Under the pieces are notes generated by a model. It saw only the letters and a list, made by a program, of their open reading frames with translations, ran no database searches and was not told where the DNA came from. Position numbers and translations under genes: made by a program. Shown one piece after another: positions 20,409 to 26,479 of a stretch of 26,479 nt of DNA. Source of the DNA: an uncultured Collinsella sp. (GTDB taxonomy: Bacteria > Actinomycetota > Coriobacteriia > Coriobacteriales > Coriobacteriaceae); assembly GCA_959602875.1 (NCBI GenBank), contig CAUGVQ010000018.1, positions 1-26,479 on the forward strand. The letters are read 5' to 3'. Every line of letters begins with the position of its first letter. The stretch's first letter is position 1.

Positions 20409-22015
20409 CCGAGAACGACCTGCGCACCTGCGTCTGCTCGCTTGTTGACTACGCCTGTTCCGCGGGAATGATTGACGCCACGGACCGCATCTGGGCTTAC
20501 AACACCGTGCTCGACACAATTGGCGCCGAGGGCCCCGCGCCCGCCGAGGGATGGGTGCTCGTCGACGCTGCGCACGCCAACGATTTTGACCTCGATGCCG
20601 CGCTTGCCCTGCTTGCCGAGGTTGCGGCCGCTCAGGGACGCGTAGAGGACACTTCGACCGGGCACGACCGCGCCGCCATGCACGTCATGGGCGCCCTCAT
20701 GCCCCGTCCCTCTGCCATCGCCGCAACGTGGACCAAGCATGAGGCCGCAGACGGCCCCAAGGCCGCAACCGACTGGTTCTACCGTCTGTGCTGCGATGCA
20801 GGCTACGTGCGCCGCAGCGCCATCGCTCGCAACATCGCCTGGACCACGCCCACCCGTTGGGGCGACTTGGAAATCACCATCAACCTCTCCAAGCCCGAGA
20901 AGGACCCGCGCGACATCGCCGCTGCGGGTGCTGCCAAGAACACCGGCGAGAAGTATCCCGCCTGCCAGCTCTGCATTGAGAACGAGGGCTACTCCGGCCG
21001 TGGCGCCGCGAGCCCCTCGGGCGACCACCCCGCGCGCCAGAACCTCCGCATCGTGCCGATCGAGCTCGGCGGGGAGCGCTGGGGGTTCCAGTACAGCCCC
21101 TACGCGTACTTTAACGAGCACTGCATTGCCATGAGCGCACACCATCGGCCCATGCACATCGACCGCGCGAGCTTGACCTGCCTGCTCGATTTTGTCGATA
21201 CACTCCCCCACTACTTCATCGGCTCCAATGCCGACCTGCCCATCGTGGGCGGATCGATCCTCTCACACGACCATTTCCAGGGCGGCGCGCACGAGTTCCC
21301 CATGATGCATGCCGAGGTTGCTTCGACCTTCACCATGCCTGGGTTTGAGGATATCGAGGGCGCGGTGCTCACTTGGCCGCTCTCGGTGCTCCGTCTGCGC
21401 GGCGCCGAGCGCGCTCGTCTACTCGACGCGTGCGTGCATGTGATCGACGCATGGCGCGACTGGTCGGATGAGTCCGCAGGTATCGTCGCGCACACCCCCG
21501 ACGGCGTTGCACACAACACGGTCACACCGGTCATCCGCCGCGTGGACGGCGCCGGCAACGTTGGTGGCGACCGTTACGAGGCGTACCTTGCGCTTCGCTG
21601 CAACATCACGAACGACGAGAACCCCCTGGGTGTCTTCCATCCGCATGCGGAGTACCACCACATCAAGAAGGAGAACATCGGCCTCATCGAGGTCATGGGC
21701 CTCGCGATCCTGCCGGCACGTCTGAAGGACGAGCTCGCCGTGACGGGAGCGCACCTGAGGGCCACAGCCGAGACAGGCGGCTCCCCCATCGACGTTCTCG
21801 CCGCGCTGGAGGCGGACCCTGCGTGCTCCTCGCACGCCACGTGGGCGAGCGGCGTGTACGCGCGCCGTGCCCAAGAGATTGCCTCGGGCGATGTGGACAC
21901 TATCCTGCGCGAAGAGGTGGGCGCCGTCTTTGGTCATGTGCTCGAGGACGCCGGCGTCTACAAGTGGGACGAGGCGGGCCGCGCAGCCCAGCAGCGCTTC
22001 ATCGACGCGCTGTAG
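20399..22015 (+). CDS. galT: UDP-glucose--hexose-1-phosphate uridylyltransferase, class 2
   Basis: It exchanges UMP between UDP-glucose and galactose-1-phosphate, giving UDP-galactose and glucose-1-phosphate. The 538-residue product belongs to the long (class 2) GalT family: PRPSAIAATW, ARNIAWTTPTRWGDLEITINLSKPEKDPRDI, CQLCIENEGYSGR, GGSILSHDHFQGGAHEFPM and HPHAEYHHIKKENIGLIEVMGLAILP. At 538 residues it is somewhat longer than the roughly 490 usual for this class. ATG 20399 overlaps the galK stop by 10 bp, with GGAAGGGG about 10 nt upstream, so translation is probably coupled. No galE is in the window; UDP-galactose 4-epimerase must be encoded elsewhere. Confidence 0.96.
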   Translation: MAVTENDLRTCVCSLVDYACSAGMIDATDRIWAYNTVLDTIGAEGPAPAEGWVLVDAAHANDFDLDAALALLAEVAAAQGRVEDTSTGHDRAAMHVMGALMPRPSAIAATWTKHEAADGPKAATDWFYRLCCDAGYVRRSAIARNIAWTTPTRWGDLEITINLSKPEKDPRDIAAAGAAKNTGEKYPACQLCIENEGYSGRGAASPSGDHPARQNLRIVPIELGGERWGFQYSPYAYFNEHCIAMSAHHRPMHIDRASLTCLLDFVDTLPHYFIGSNADLPIVGGSILSHDHFQGGAHEFPMMHAEVASTFTMPGFEDIEGAVLTWPLSVLRLRGAERARLLDACVHVIDAWRDWSDESAGIVAHTPDGVAHNTVTPVIRRVDGAGNVGGDRYEAYLALRCNITNDENPLGVFHPHAEYHHIKKENIGLIEVMGLAILPARLKDELAVTGAHLRATAETGGSPIDVLAALEADPACSSHATWASGVYARRAQEIASGDVDTILREEVGAVFGHVLEDAGVYKWDEAGRAAQQRFIDAL

Positions 22016-22054
22016 CGCACTGCCATCCCCTCCGCCAACAGGCATCGAACCCGT

Positions 22055-22094
22055 GGGCCGGGCATCCAATGCGGATGCCCGGCCCTTGCTTTTG
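22055..22094 (+). terminator. Intrinsic terminator of the galMKT operon
   Basis: GGGCCGGGCATCC (22055-22067) and GGATGCCCGGCCC (22073-22085) form a perfect 13-bp stem with a 5-nt loop, followed by TTGCTTTTG. It starts 40 bp after the galT stop. Confidence 0.92.
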
Positions 22095-22132
22095 CCATCA
22101 GCAACTCGCTACCTAGTTCACCTTTGCCTAGA

Positions 22133-22296
22133 TGGTCAAATCACCCCGTGAGAGGGCATTTCCAGCTGCTGGAATGAATCAAGAGAAGCGATTCCACCAC
22201 GCAAAGGAGCCTCCGTCCGTTCAGATGCCTCCGTATTCCGCCCCCTTATGCTCTGCAGCCCCGCACCAAATGCCCTCTCACGGGGTGATTTGACCA
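22133..22296. mobile_element. 164-bp MITE-like element with perfect 29-bp terminal inverted repeats
   Basis: Segments 22133-22161 and 22268-22296 are exact reverse complements over 29 bp, starting TGGTCAAATCACCCC. They enclose 106 bp without a gene, which begins with a second palindrome (TTCCAGC-T-GCTGGAA). No clear target-site duplication is visible. The size, perfect ends and lack of coding capacity fit a non-autonomous mobile element. It lies exactly between the gal terminator and the terminator of the convergent GalNAc cluster. A role as a large RNA hairpin is the alternative. Confidence 0.7.
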
Positions 22297-22310
22297 CATC
22301 GCCTCCCACG

Positions 22311-22358
22311 AACAAAAACCTCCCGTCCTTTAGACCCCACGGGCCAAAGGACGGGAGG
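22311..22358 (-). terminator. Intrinsic terminator of the GalNAc cluster
   Basis: AAAGGACGGGAGG and CCTCCCGTCCTTT (22346-22358 and 22319-22331) form a perfect 13-bp stem with a 14-nt loop. In the minus direction it is followed by TTTTTGTT. It lies 34 bp past the deacetylase stop. Confidence 0.92.
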
Positions 22359-22392
22359 CGATGTTTAGTGAAAAGCTTTACGTACCGAGCAG

Positions 22393-23562
22393 TTACGCGG
22401 TTACCGAAACACCGTTCACGTAGGTGTCGTTCAAGGTCATATCACCGTTGAAGATGGTGAGGTCGGCGTTGCGGCCAGGCTTGATGAAGCCTACCTTGTC
22501 TTCGATCTTGGCGGAGCGTGCCGCAACCTCAGAAGCCATACGGACAGCCTGCTCGACGGTGACGATCTGCCAGTCGACCATGTTCTTAACGCCCTCAGCG
22601 AGCGTCAGGACCGAGCCGGCGATGGAGCCCGTGGTTCCGTCCTCGTTGCGCAGGTAGCACAGGCCATCCTTCATCACAACGGGCAAGCCACCAGACATGT
22701 AGTCGCCCTCGGGCATGCCGCCGCAACCCAGGCAGTCGGTGATGAGAACCGTGTGGTCCCAGCCCTTTGCCGTCACAAGCGCCTTGATAGCGGCAGGGGT
22801 CACATGGCGGCCGTCGCAGATGATCTCGGCATACGTGCCGTTGGTGGTCATGGCGGCGCCGACCACACCAGGGTCGCGGTGATGCAGGCCGCGCTGGCCG
22901 TTGTAGGTGTGAACAAAGCAGCTTGCACCGGCGTTCACCGCAGCAAGCACCTCATCGTAGGTTGCATCGGAGTGGCCGATGGAGGTGACCACGCCCATCT
23001 CGTCAAGAGCGGCGCAGTATGCGGGAGCGGCGTCGCGCTCGGCGGCAAGCGCACTCTTGACGATGCGGCCGCCCGCCTTCTCTTGCCAGGTGCGGAAGAC
23101 GTCGACATCGGGCTCGATCAGATACACCGGGTTCTGGGCGCCGACGTGCTTCATCGTGAAGAACGGACCCTCGAGGTAGATGCCGCCGATGTGCGCCCCC
23201 ACAAAGTCCTCGCCACGCGACTCGTCCGCCTCGGCGATGGCAGCGCAGGAATCGGCGATCTCGTCGACGGACTCGGTAAAGGTCGTCGGCAGCCAGCAGG
23301 TCGTACCGCGGCGCGCGAGCTCGACGCTGGAGGCGTTGATGCCCGCCGCCTCACGGTCGGTCGTGGCGTGGTTGAAAAAGCCGTGGATGTGCGTGTCAAC
23401 CAAGCCCGGGGCGACGATGCACCCGGTGTAGTCGCGCACCTCGCACGCCGGCTGCTCGGCACTCCACGAACCAAACTTTCCGTCGCAGATCGTGAGGTAA
23501 CCGCCCTGCGCCACCGAACCGGGCAGGATGAACCGATCCGCCTTGATTGCAAACGTTGCCAT
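22393..23562 (-). CDS. N-acetylhexosamine-6-phosphate deacetylase (NagA/AgaA family)
   Basis: This amidohydrolase removes acetate from GalNAc-6-phosphate or GlcNAc-6-phosphate in the cytoplasm. The 389-residue product shows GLVDTHIHGFFNHATTD (metal-binding HxH), GIYLEGPFFT with AQNP (metal-ligand Glu), SIGHSDATYDE, HTYNGQRGLHHRDPGVVGA, EIICDGRHV, the catalytic Asp in LITDCLGCGG, and GSIAGSVLTLAEGVKNM. AGGAGG lies 7 nt before ATG 23562, overlapping the end of the AgaS gene (12-bp gap), so the two are translated together. That pairing with AgaS, rather than NagB, points to GalNAc-6-P (AgaA role) over GlcNAc-6-P; substrate choice is inference. Confidence 0.92.
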   Translation of the reverse strand: MATFAIKADRFILPGSVAQGGYLTICDGKFGSWSAEQPACEVRDYTGCIVAPGLVDTHIHGFFNHATTDREAAGINASSVELARRGTTCWLPTTFTESVDEIADSCAAIAEADESRGEDFVGAHIGGIYLEGPFFTMKHVGAQNPVYLIEPDVDVFRTWQEKAGGRIVKSALAAERDAAPAYCAALDEMGVVTSIGHSDATYDEVLAAVNAGASCFVHTYNGQRGLHHRDPGVVGAAMTTNGTYAEIICDGRHVTPAAIKALVTAKGWDHTVLITDCLGCGGMPEGDYMSGGLPVVMKDGLCYLRNEDGTTGSIAGSVLTLAEGVKNMVDWQIVTVEQAVRMASEVAARSAKIEDKVGFIKPGRNADLTIFNGDMTLNDTYVNGVSVTA

Positions 23563-23574
23563 CGAAATGCCTCC

Positions 23575-24738
23575 TTAGGCGAGCGGGTGAATCGTCACAC
23601 CCTTGACGACGCGGTTCACCGTGCCGGTGGGGCTTGGCGTGTCGGGCGTGTTGCCCACACGCACCGAGTTCAGAAGCGACACGGTCTGGCCGACCATGAT
23701 GAACGGCAGGGCGAGATAGCCCTCGGGCAGCGCCTCATGGCCAGAGAAGGTGAACGCCTCATGCTCAAAGGCGGGCGCTACGTCCTGCTGAATGGCGATG
23801 GTCTTCTGGGCGATGCCATCGCCATCGATCTCGTTCAGGATGTCGAGGTCGTACTGACGGGTGTAGGGGTCGTTGTTGACAAAGACAAAGACGAGGGTCT
23901 TGTCGTCAACAAAGCTCTTGGGCCCGTGGCGGTAGCCCATGCAGCTGTCCCAAGAGGTCGCCACCAGGCCGTGGGCGAGCTCGAGGATCTTCAGCTGGGC
24001 CTCCTGGGCAAGGCCGGTGAAGGCACCGGAGCCGAGGTAGGTCACGCGGTTGAAGTCGCCCGCCAAAAACGCTGCAACCTCGTCCTCGCGCGCGATGACC
24101 TCGCGGCCCATAGCGGCGATCTCGTCAACCCAGACCTTCTTCTGCTCGTCGGAGGCGGTGTCGAAAATGAGGGTCGAGAGCAGCGTCATGCAGCTGAAGC
24201 TGCCCGTCATGGCAAAGCCGCGGTCGTTGGCGCGCGGGATAAGGAGCGTGAGCGCATCCGGGTCGTCGGCGCTCTCGACGGCGAGACGCCCTTCAGGCGC
24301 GCAGGTGATGTTCAGGAACTTGACGTTCTTCACGACCTGCTTAGCAATTTGCACGGCGGCGAGGCTCTCGGGGCTGTTGCCCGAGCGCGCAAAGGAAACC
24401 ACGATGGTGGGGTCGTCGGCGCGCAGGCAGTCATACGGGGCGGAGACGATGTCGGTCGTCGCGATAGGCTTGAAGTCGTAGGTATCGGTGTCACCGGCGC
24501 GACGGAGGTAGCTCGCGCAGGTGTCGCCCACGTAATCGGACGTACCGGCACCGGTGAAGACCACAACGGTGCGGCCCTCGTCCATGGCGTTTGCCTCGGC
24601 GAGGAACTTCTCGATAGCAGCCTTGTTGTCGCTATAGATCTGGAAGGTGTCCTCCCAGAGATCGGGCTGCTGGACAATCTCGGCGGTGGTGATGTCGGCA
24701 CCGAGCGCCTTGAGCTCGTCCACACTCTTCTCGAACAT
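23575..24738 (-). CDS. agaS: AgaS-like SIS-domain galactosamine-6-phosphate deaminase/isomerase
   Basis: The enzyme would convert galactosamine-6-phosphate to tagatose-6-phosphate and ammonia. The 387-residue product has two SIS sugar-isomerase domains. The first (about 45-200) contains VVFTGAGTSDYVGDTCASYLRR and VVSFARSGNSPESLAAVQIA. The second (about 215-370) contains VTYLGSGAFTGLAQEAQLKILELAHGLVATSWDSCMGYRHGPKSFV and FVNNDPYTRQYD. The RHGPKSF segment is typical of AgaS and related GlmS-type proteins. The length matches AgaS (about 384). AAAGGA lies about 9 nt before ATG 24738. It is the second-last gene of the cluster EIIA-GntR-AgaS-deacetylase. Confidence 0.9.
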   Translation of the reverse strand: MFEKSVDELKALGADITTAEIVQQPDLWEDTFQIYSDNKAAIEKFLAEANAMDEGRTVVVFTGAGTSDYVGDTCASYLRRAGDTDTYDFKPIATTDIVSAPYDCLRADDPTIVVSFARSGNSPESLAAVQIAKQVVKNVKFLNITCAPEGRLAVESADDPDALTLLIPRANDRGFAMTGSFSCMTLLSTLIFDTASDEQKKVWVDEIAAMGREVIAREDEVAAFLAGDFNRVTYLGSGAFTGLAQEAQLKILELAHGLVATSWDSCMGYRHGPKSFVDDKTLVFVFVNNDPYTRQYDLDILNEIDGDGIAQKTIAIQQDVAPAFEHEAFTFSGHEALPEGYLALPFIMVGQTVSLLNSVRVGNTPDTPSPTGTVNRVVKGVTIHPLA

Positions 24739-24757
24739 GTCTCTTAGTCCTTTCTGG

Positions 24758-25489
24758 CTAATCTCTGCGGTGGTGATAGACCTTGTATTTGAACTGGTCG
24801 CCGCGCGCCACAGAGAGCGTGTACTCGACGACCTCGTTACTGACGTTATAGGTGGTGCGCACCAGATCGAGCACAGGAGCGTTCTCGCCGATACCGAGCA
24901 GACGCGCGTCTGCAGGACGAGCGATGCTTGCGTAGAACTCCTCCTCCGCCACGCTGATCTCTTCGTGGAAGTCCTTCTCGATAATGTCGTAGAGGGGCTT
25001 GCGCTCGAGGAGCGGGCGCTTGAGGGAGAGGAACTTTCGCACCGGGAGATACGAGCGCTCGACCATCATGGGCATGCCGTCAGCGGAACGCAGGCGCTTG
25101 AGCTTGAAGATGCGGTCGCCCGGGCGAATCTGCATACACTCAGCCATCTTGGCGTCGGCCTCGTGCTCGCTGAACTCGAGAATCGTCGTCTCGGGCACAC
25201 GGCCCATCTCGACCATCTGGTCGGTGAAGCTATAGGCCTGCAACAGGTTCGCCGTGCGGGCGGAGCGGTCCGCAACAAATGTCCCGCGCCCGTGCTGGCG
25301 CACAACGAGACCCAGGCGCTCGAGCTCCTGCAGGGCGAGGCGCACCGTGGTGCGCGACAGCCCGTAGCGCTCGGAAAGCTCACGCTCAGAGGGCATGAGG
25401 TCGCCCGGCCGGTACTCGTATTCAATTTTCTCCGACAGAATATCCACGAGCTGGTCGTAGAGCGGCTGCCGCTTGGCTCGCATGGCCAT
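24758..25489 (-). CDS. GntR-family regulator with UTRA domain
   Basis: This 243-residue regulator probably represses the GalNAc cluster and senses a sugar phosphate. The winged helix lies at about residues 8-75 (PLYDQLVDILSEKIEYEYRPGDLMPSERELSERYGLSRTTVRLALQELERLGLVVRQHGRGTFV). The UTRA effector domain lies at about 95-240 (EFSEHEADAKMAECMQIRPGDRIFKLKRLRSADGMPMMVERSYLP and VVEYTLSVARGDQFKYKVYH). This is the architecture of NagR/AgaR2. ATG 25489 has GGGAG about 6 nt upstream; an ATG two codons later is the alternative. It lies between the EIIA gene and agaS, 19 bp from agaS. Confidence 0.92.
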   Translation of the reverse strand: MAMRAKRQPLYDQLVDILSEKIEYEYRPGDLMPSERELSERYGLSRTTVRLALQELERLGLVVRQHGRGTFVADRSARTANLLQAYSFTDQMVEMGRVPETTILEFSEHEADAKMAECMQIRPGDRIFKLKRLRSADGMPMMVERSYLPVRKFLSLKRPLLERKPLYDIIEKDFHEEISVAEEEFYASIARPADARLLGIGENAPVLDLVRTTYNVSNEVVEYTLSVARGDQFKYKVYHHRRD

Positions 25490-25521
25490 AGCTCTCTCCC
25501 GAATGATCGGGCACGCACGGT

Positions 25522-25542
25522 GGGGGCGCTTGCGGCGCCCCC
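25522..25542 (-). terminator. Hairpin between the EIIA gene and the GntR gene
   Basis: GGGGGCGC (25522-25529) and GCGCCCCC (25535-25542) pair perfectly around a 5-nt loop just after the EIIA stop. There is no U-run, so partial attenuation or mRNA processing is more likely than full termination. Confidence 0.5.
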
Positions 25543-25559
25543 TCACGAGGTGTCAGTTC

Positions 25560-25994
25560 TTACATCTCGTCGTCTTCGTCGTCATCGTCCGCGCCAGCGG
25601 TGGGCAGCGCCATGGTGATAACGCCGTCCTTACCCACCTGAACCGCCTTCTCGACAAGCTCGCCGAGCGTCGAGGAGTCGGAGCGGGTCATGATGAGCTC
25701 GATGAGCATCGGCAGGTTGGTGCCGGCGACAACGGCCATGTTGTCAACATCGGCAGAGACGAGCATGGACTGGTTGAACGGGGTGCCACCCAGCAGGTCA
25801 ACAAAGACAAGAACGCCGTCCTGCTCGGCGCGCATCTTGGTGATGGCAGCGCGCAGGGTGTCGCCGTACTCGCCGGCCTTGTCGCCCTCAAACGGAACGA
25901 TCTCGAAGGCGGGCTGCTCGCCCGCAACCATGTCGATGGCGCTCTTGAGGCCGTTCGAGAAGTGGCCATGGCCCGTAAGGATAAATCCGATCAT
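25560..25994 (-). CDS. PTS system mannose/fructose/sorbose-family EIIA component
   Basis: This cytoplasmic 144-residue EIIA passes phosphate from HPr to its EIIB during sugar uptake. The phosphorylation site is His9 in ILTGHGHFSNG. PFEGDKAGEYGDTL, GVLVFVDLLGGTPFNQS and VVAGTNLPMLIELIM are typical of the Man-family EIIA fold. The C-terminus is a very acidic tail (DDDDEDDEM), which is unusual. AGGAGG lies 8 nt before ATG 25994. It opens the cluster that contains GntR, AgaS and the deacetylase, so it is probably AgaF-like (GalNAc transport). EIIB, EIIC and EIID are not in the window, so its partners must be encoded elsewhere. Confidence 0.92.
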   Translation of the reverse strand: MIGFILTGHGHFSNGLKSAIDMVAGEQPAFEIVPFEGDKAGEYGDTLRAAITKMRAEQDGVLVFVDLLGGTPFNQSMLVSADVDNMAVVAGTNLPMLIELIMTRSDSSTLGELVEKAVQVGKDGVITMALPTAGADDDDEDDEM

Positions 25995-26016
25995 AAGAGG
26001 TACCTCCTTTATACAC

Positions 26017-26035
26017 ACCCCAACTTGCCTGGGGT
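26017..26035 (-). promoter_or_regulatory. Inverted repeat in front of the EIIA gene
   Basis: ACCCCA-ACTTGCC-TGGGGT is a perfect 6-bp inverted repeat 23 bp before the EIIA start and next to the Shine-Dalgarno, with TATA-rich stretches on both sides (TATAGG, TATACC, TATAAA). It may be the GntR operator or a leader hairpin. No confident -35 is visible. Confidence 0.35.
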
Positions 26036-26112
26036 ATATGCCTATATCTGCGGGAACTGGGCTCCCGGGGTTATCCAACCTAAGGTCGCTGCGGCGCCGC
26101 GAGTCGCCCGCG

Positions 26113-26479
26113 TTAGCTCTGCGAGCGCGGGACGGGGCGCTGCGCCTCCATCAGCTCGTTAAAACGAGCGCGGTAGCTGCGTGCGCGCTCCTTGTTGCCT
26201 GCGTTGGCGTACTGCTTTGCCAGCAGGAAATACAGCTTGCCGGTGAGTGCCTCGTCTGCACCGGAAAGCATCGACTCCATCTTGTCGATCATGTCGTGCC
26301 GATGCCCAAAGACAATCTCGTAGGTCAGCTGGCAGTCGGCGATAAGAGCACGGTCCGCACCTTTGACCTGCTTGAGGTGGGCAAGAAGCTCTTTAGCGCG
26401 CTTCTTGTTGCCGGCGCGGGTGTAGTAGTTGAACGCCATCGCGTCGACCTGCGCCTGACGCTTGGCGGAATTGCGCATA
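26113..26479 (-). CDS. TPR-like protein, C-terminal part (cut by the window edge)
   Basis: The open frame enters from the right edge and covers at least 121 residues; the ATG at 26478 is the last full codon visible and may be internal. The sequence is alpha-helical with two TPR-like repeats: AFNYYTRAGNKKRAKELLAHLKQV and LYFLLAKQYANAGNKERARSYRARFNELM, each with the AGNKxRA turn. It is basic overall and ends in PRSQS. A role as a scaffold is typical of such repeats, but nothing here shows the partner. It lies 118 bp from the EIIA gene and no clear terminator separates them. Confidence 0.6.
   Translation of the reverse strand, partial: MRNSAKRQAQVDAMAFNYYTRAGNKKRAKELLAHLKQVKGADRALIADCQLTYEIVFGHRHDMIDKMESMLSGADEALTGKLYFLLAKQYANAGNKERARSYRARFNELMEAQRPVPRSQS

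Noticed and set aside
23399..23412. Further copy of the AAACCAAG repeat near 23400
   Set aside because: AACCAAGC occurs there inside the deacetylase coding sequence without arms or palindrome; it is a chance match.

Overview
The window is high-GC chromosomal DNA from a strain that looks like a gut Coriobacteriia member (Collinsella-like). This is inferred from strongly GC-biased codon use, purine-rich Shine-Dalgarno sites, GTG starts, actinobacterial-type phosphoenolpyruvate carboxylase and HisRS, and the combination of Leloir galactose genes with an N-acetylgalactosamine (GalNAc)/tagatose route. No marker gene fixes the species.

Left part (1-11205): housekeeping genes, nearly all on the minus strand. 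They are the start of an unidentified exported or transport protein, an amino-acid ABC binding lipoprotein with an ArgR-like box over its promoter, aspS, a Cof-type HAD phosphatase, a membrane-anchored XRE regulator, ppc and hisS. A plus-strand threonine aldolase-family gene diverges from hisS. Most of these genes are separated by readable intrinsic terminators or promoters.

Middle (about 11250-12830): a small island that looks less GC-rich. It holds one 327-residue protein with an AbiEi-like N-terminal half and a PD-(D/E)XK-like C-terminal half. Two same-orientation copies of a three-arm palindromic repeat (core AGAAACCAAGT) bracket it. This is the best candidate in the window for an undescribed nuclease/repeat system.

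Right part (12940-26479): carbohydrate metabolism. Pyruvate kinase, a class II tagatose/fructose-bisphosphate aldolase, a LacC-type tagatose-6-phosphate kinase and a LacI regulator lie on the minus strand. A plus-strand galM-galK-galT operon diverges from the LacI gene and ends in a strong terminator. A minus-strand cluster then holds a mannose-family PTS EIIA, a GntR/UTRA regulator, AgaS and an N-acetylhexosamine-6-phosphate deacetylase. Together these give galactose use by the Leloir pathway, and GalNAc-6-P to GalN-6-P, tagatose-6-P, tagatose-1,6-bisphosphate and trioses, which fits growth on mucin-type Gal/GalNAc glycans. The PTS EIIB, C and D subunits are not in the window. A 164-bp element with perfect 29-bp inverted ends sits between the two sugar clusters, and the window ends inside a TPR-like gene.

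Other structure: a 21-bp tandem repeat array that includes the hisS stop codon, a palindrome over the ppc -35 region that shares its hexamer with that array, a long imperfect hairpin downstream of ppc, and a structured aspS leader. All calls come from reading the sequence; no database search was run.
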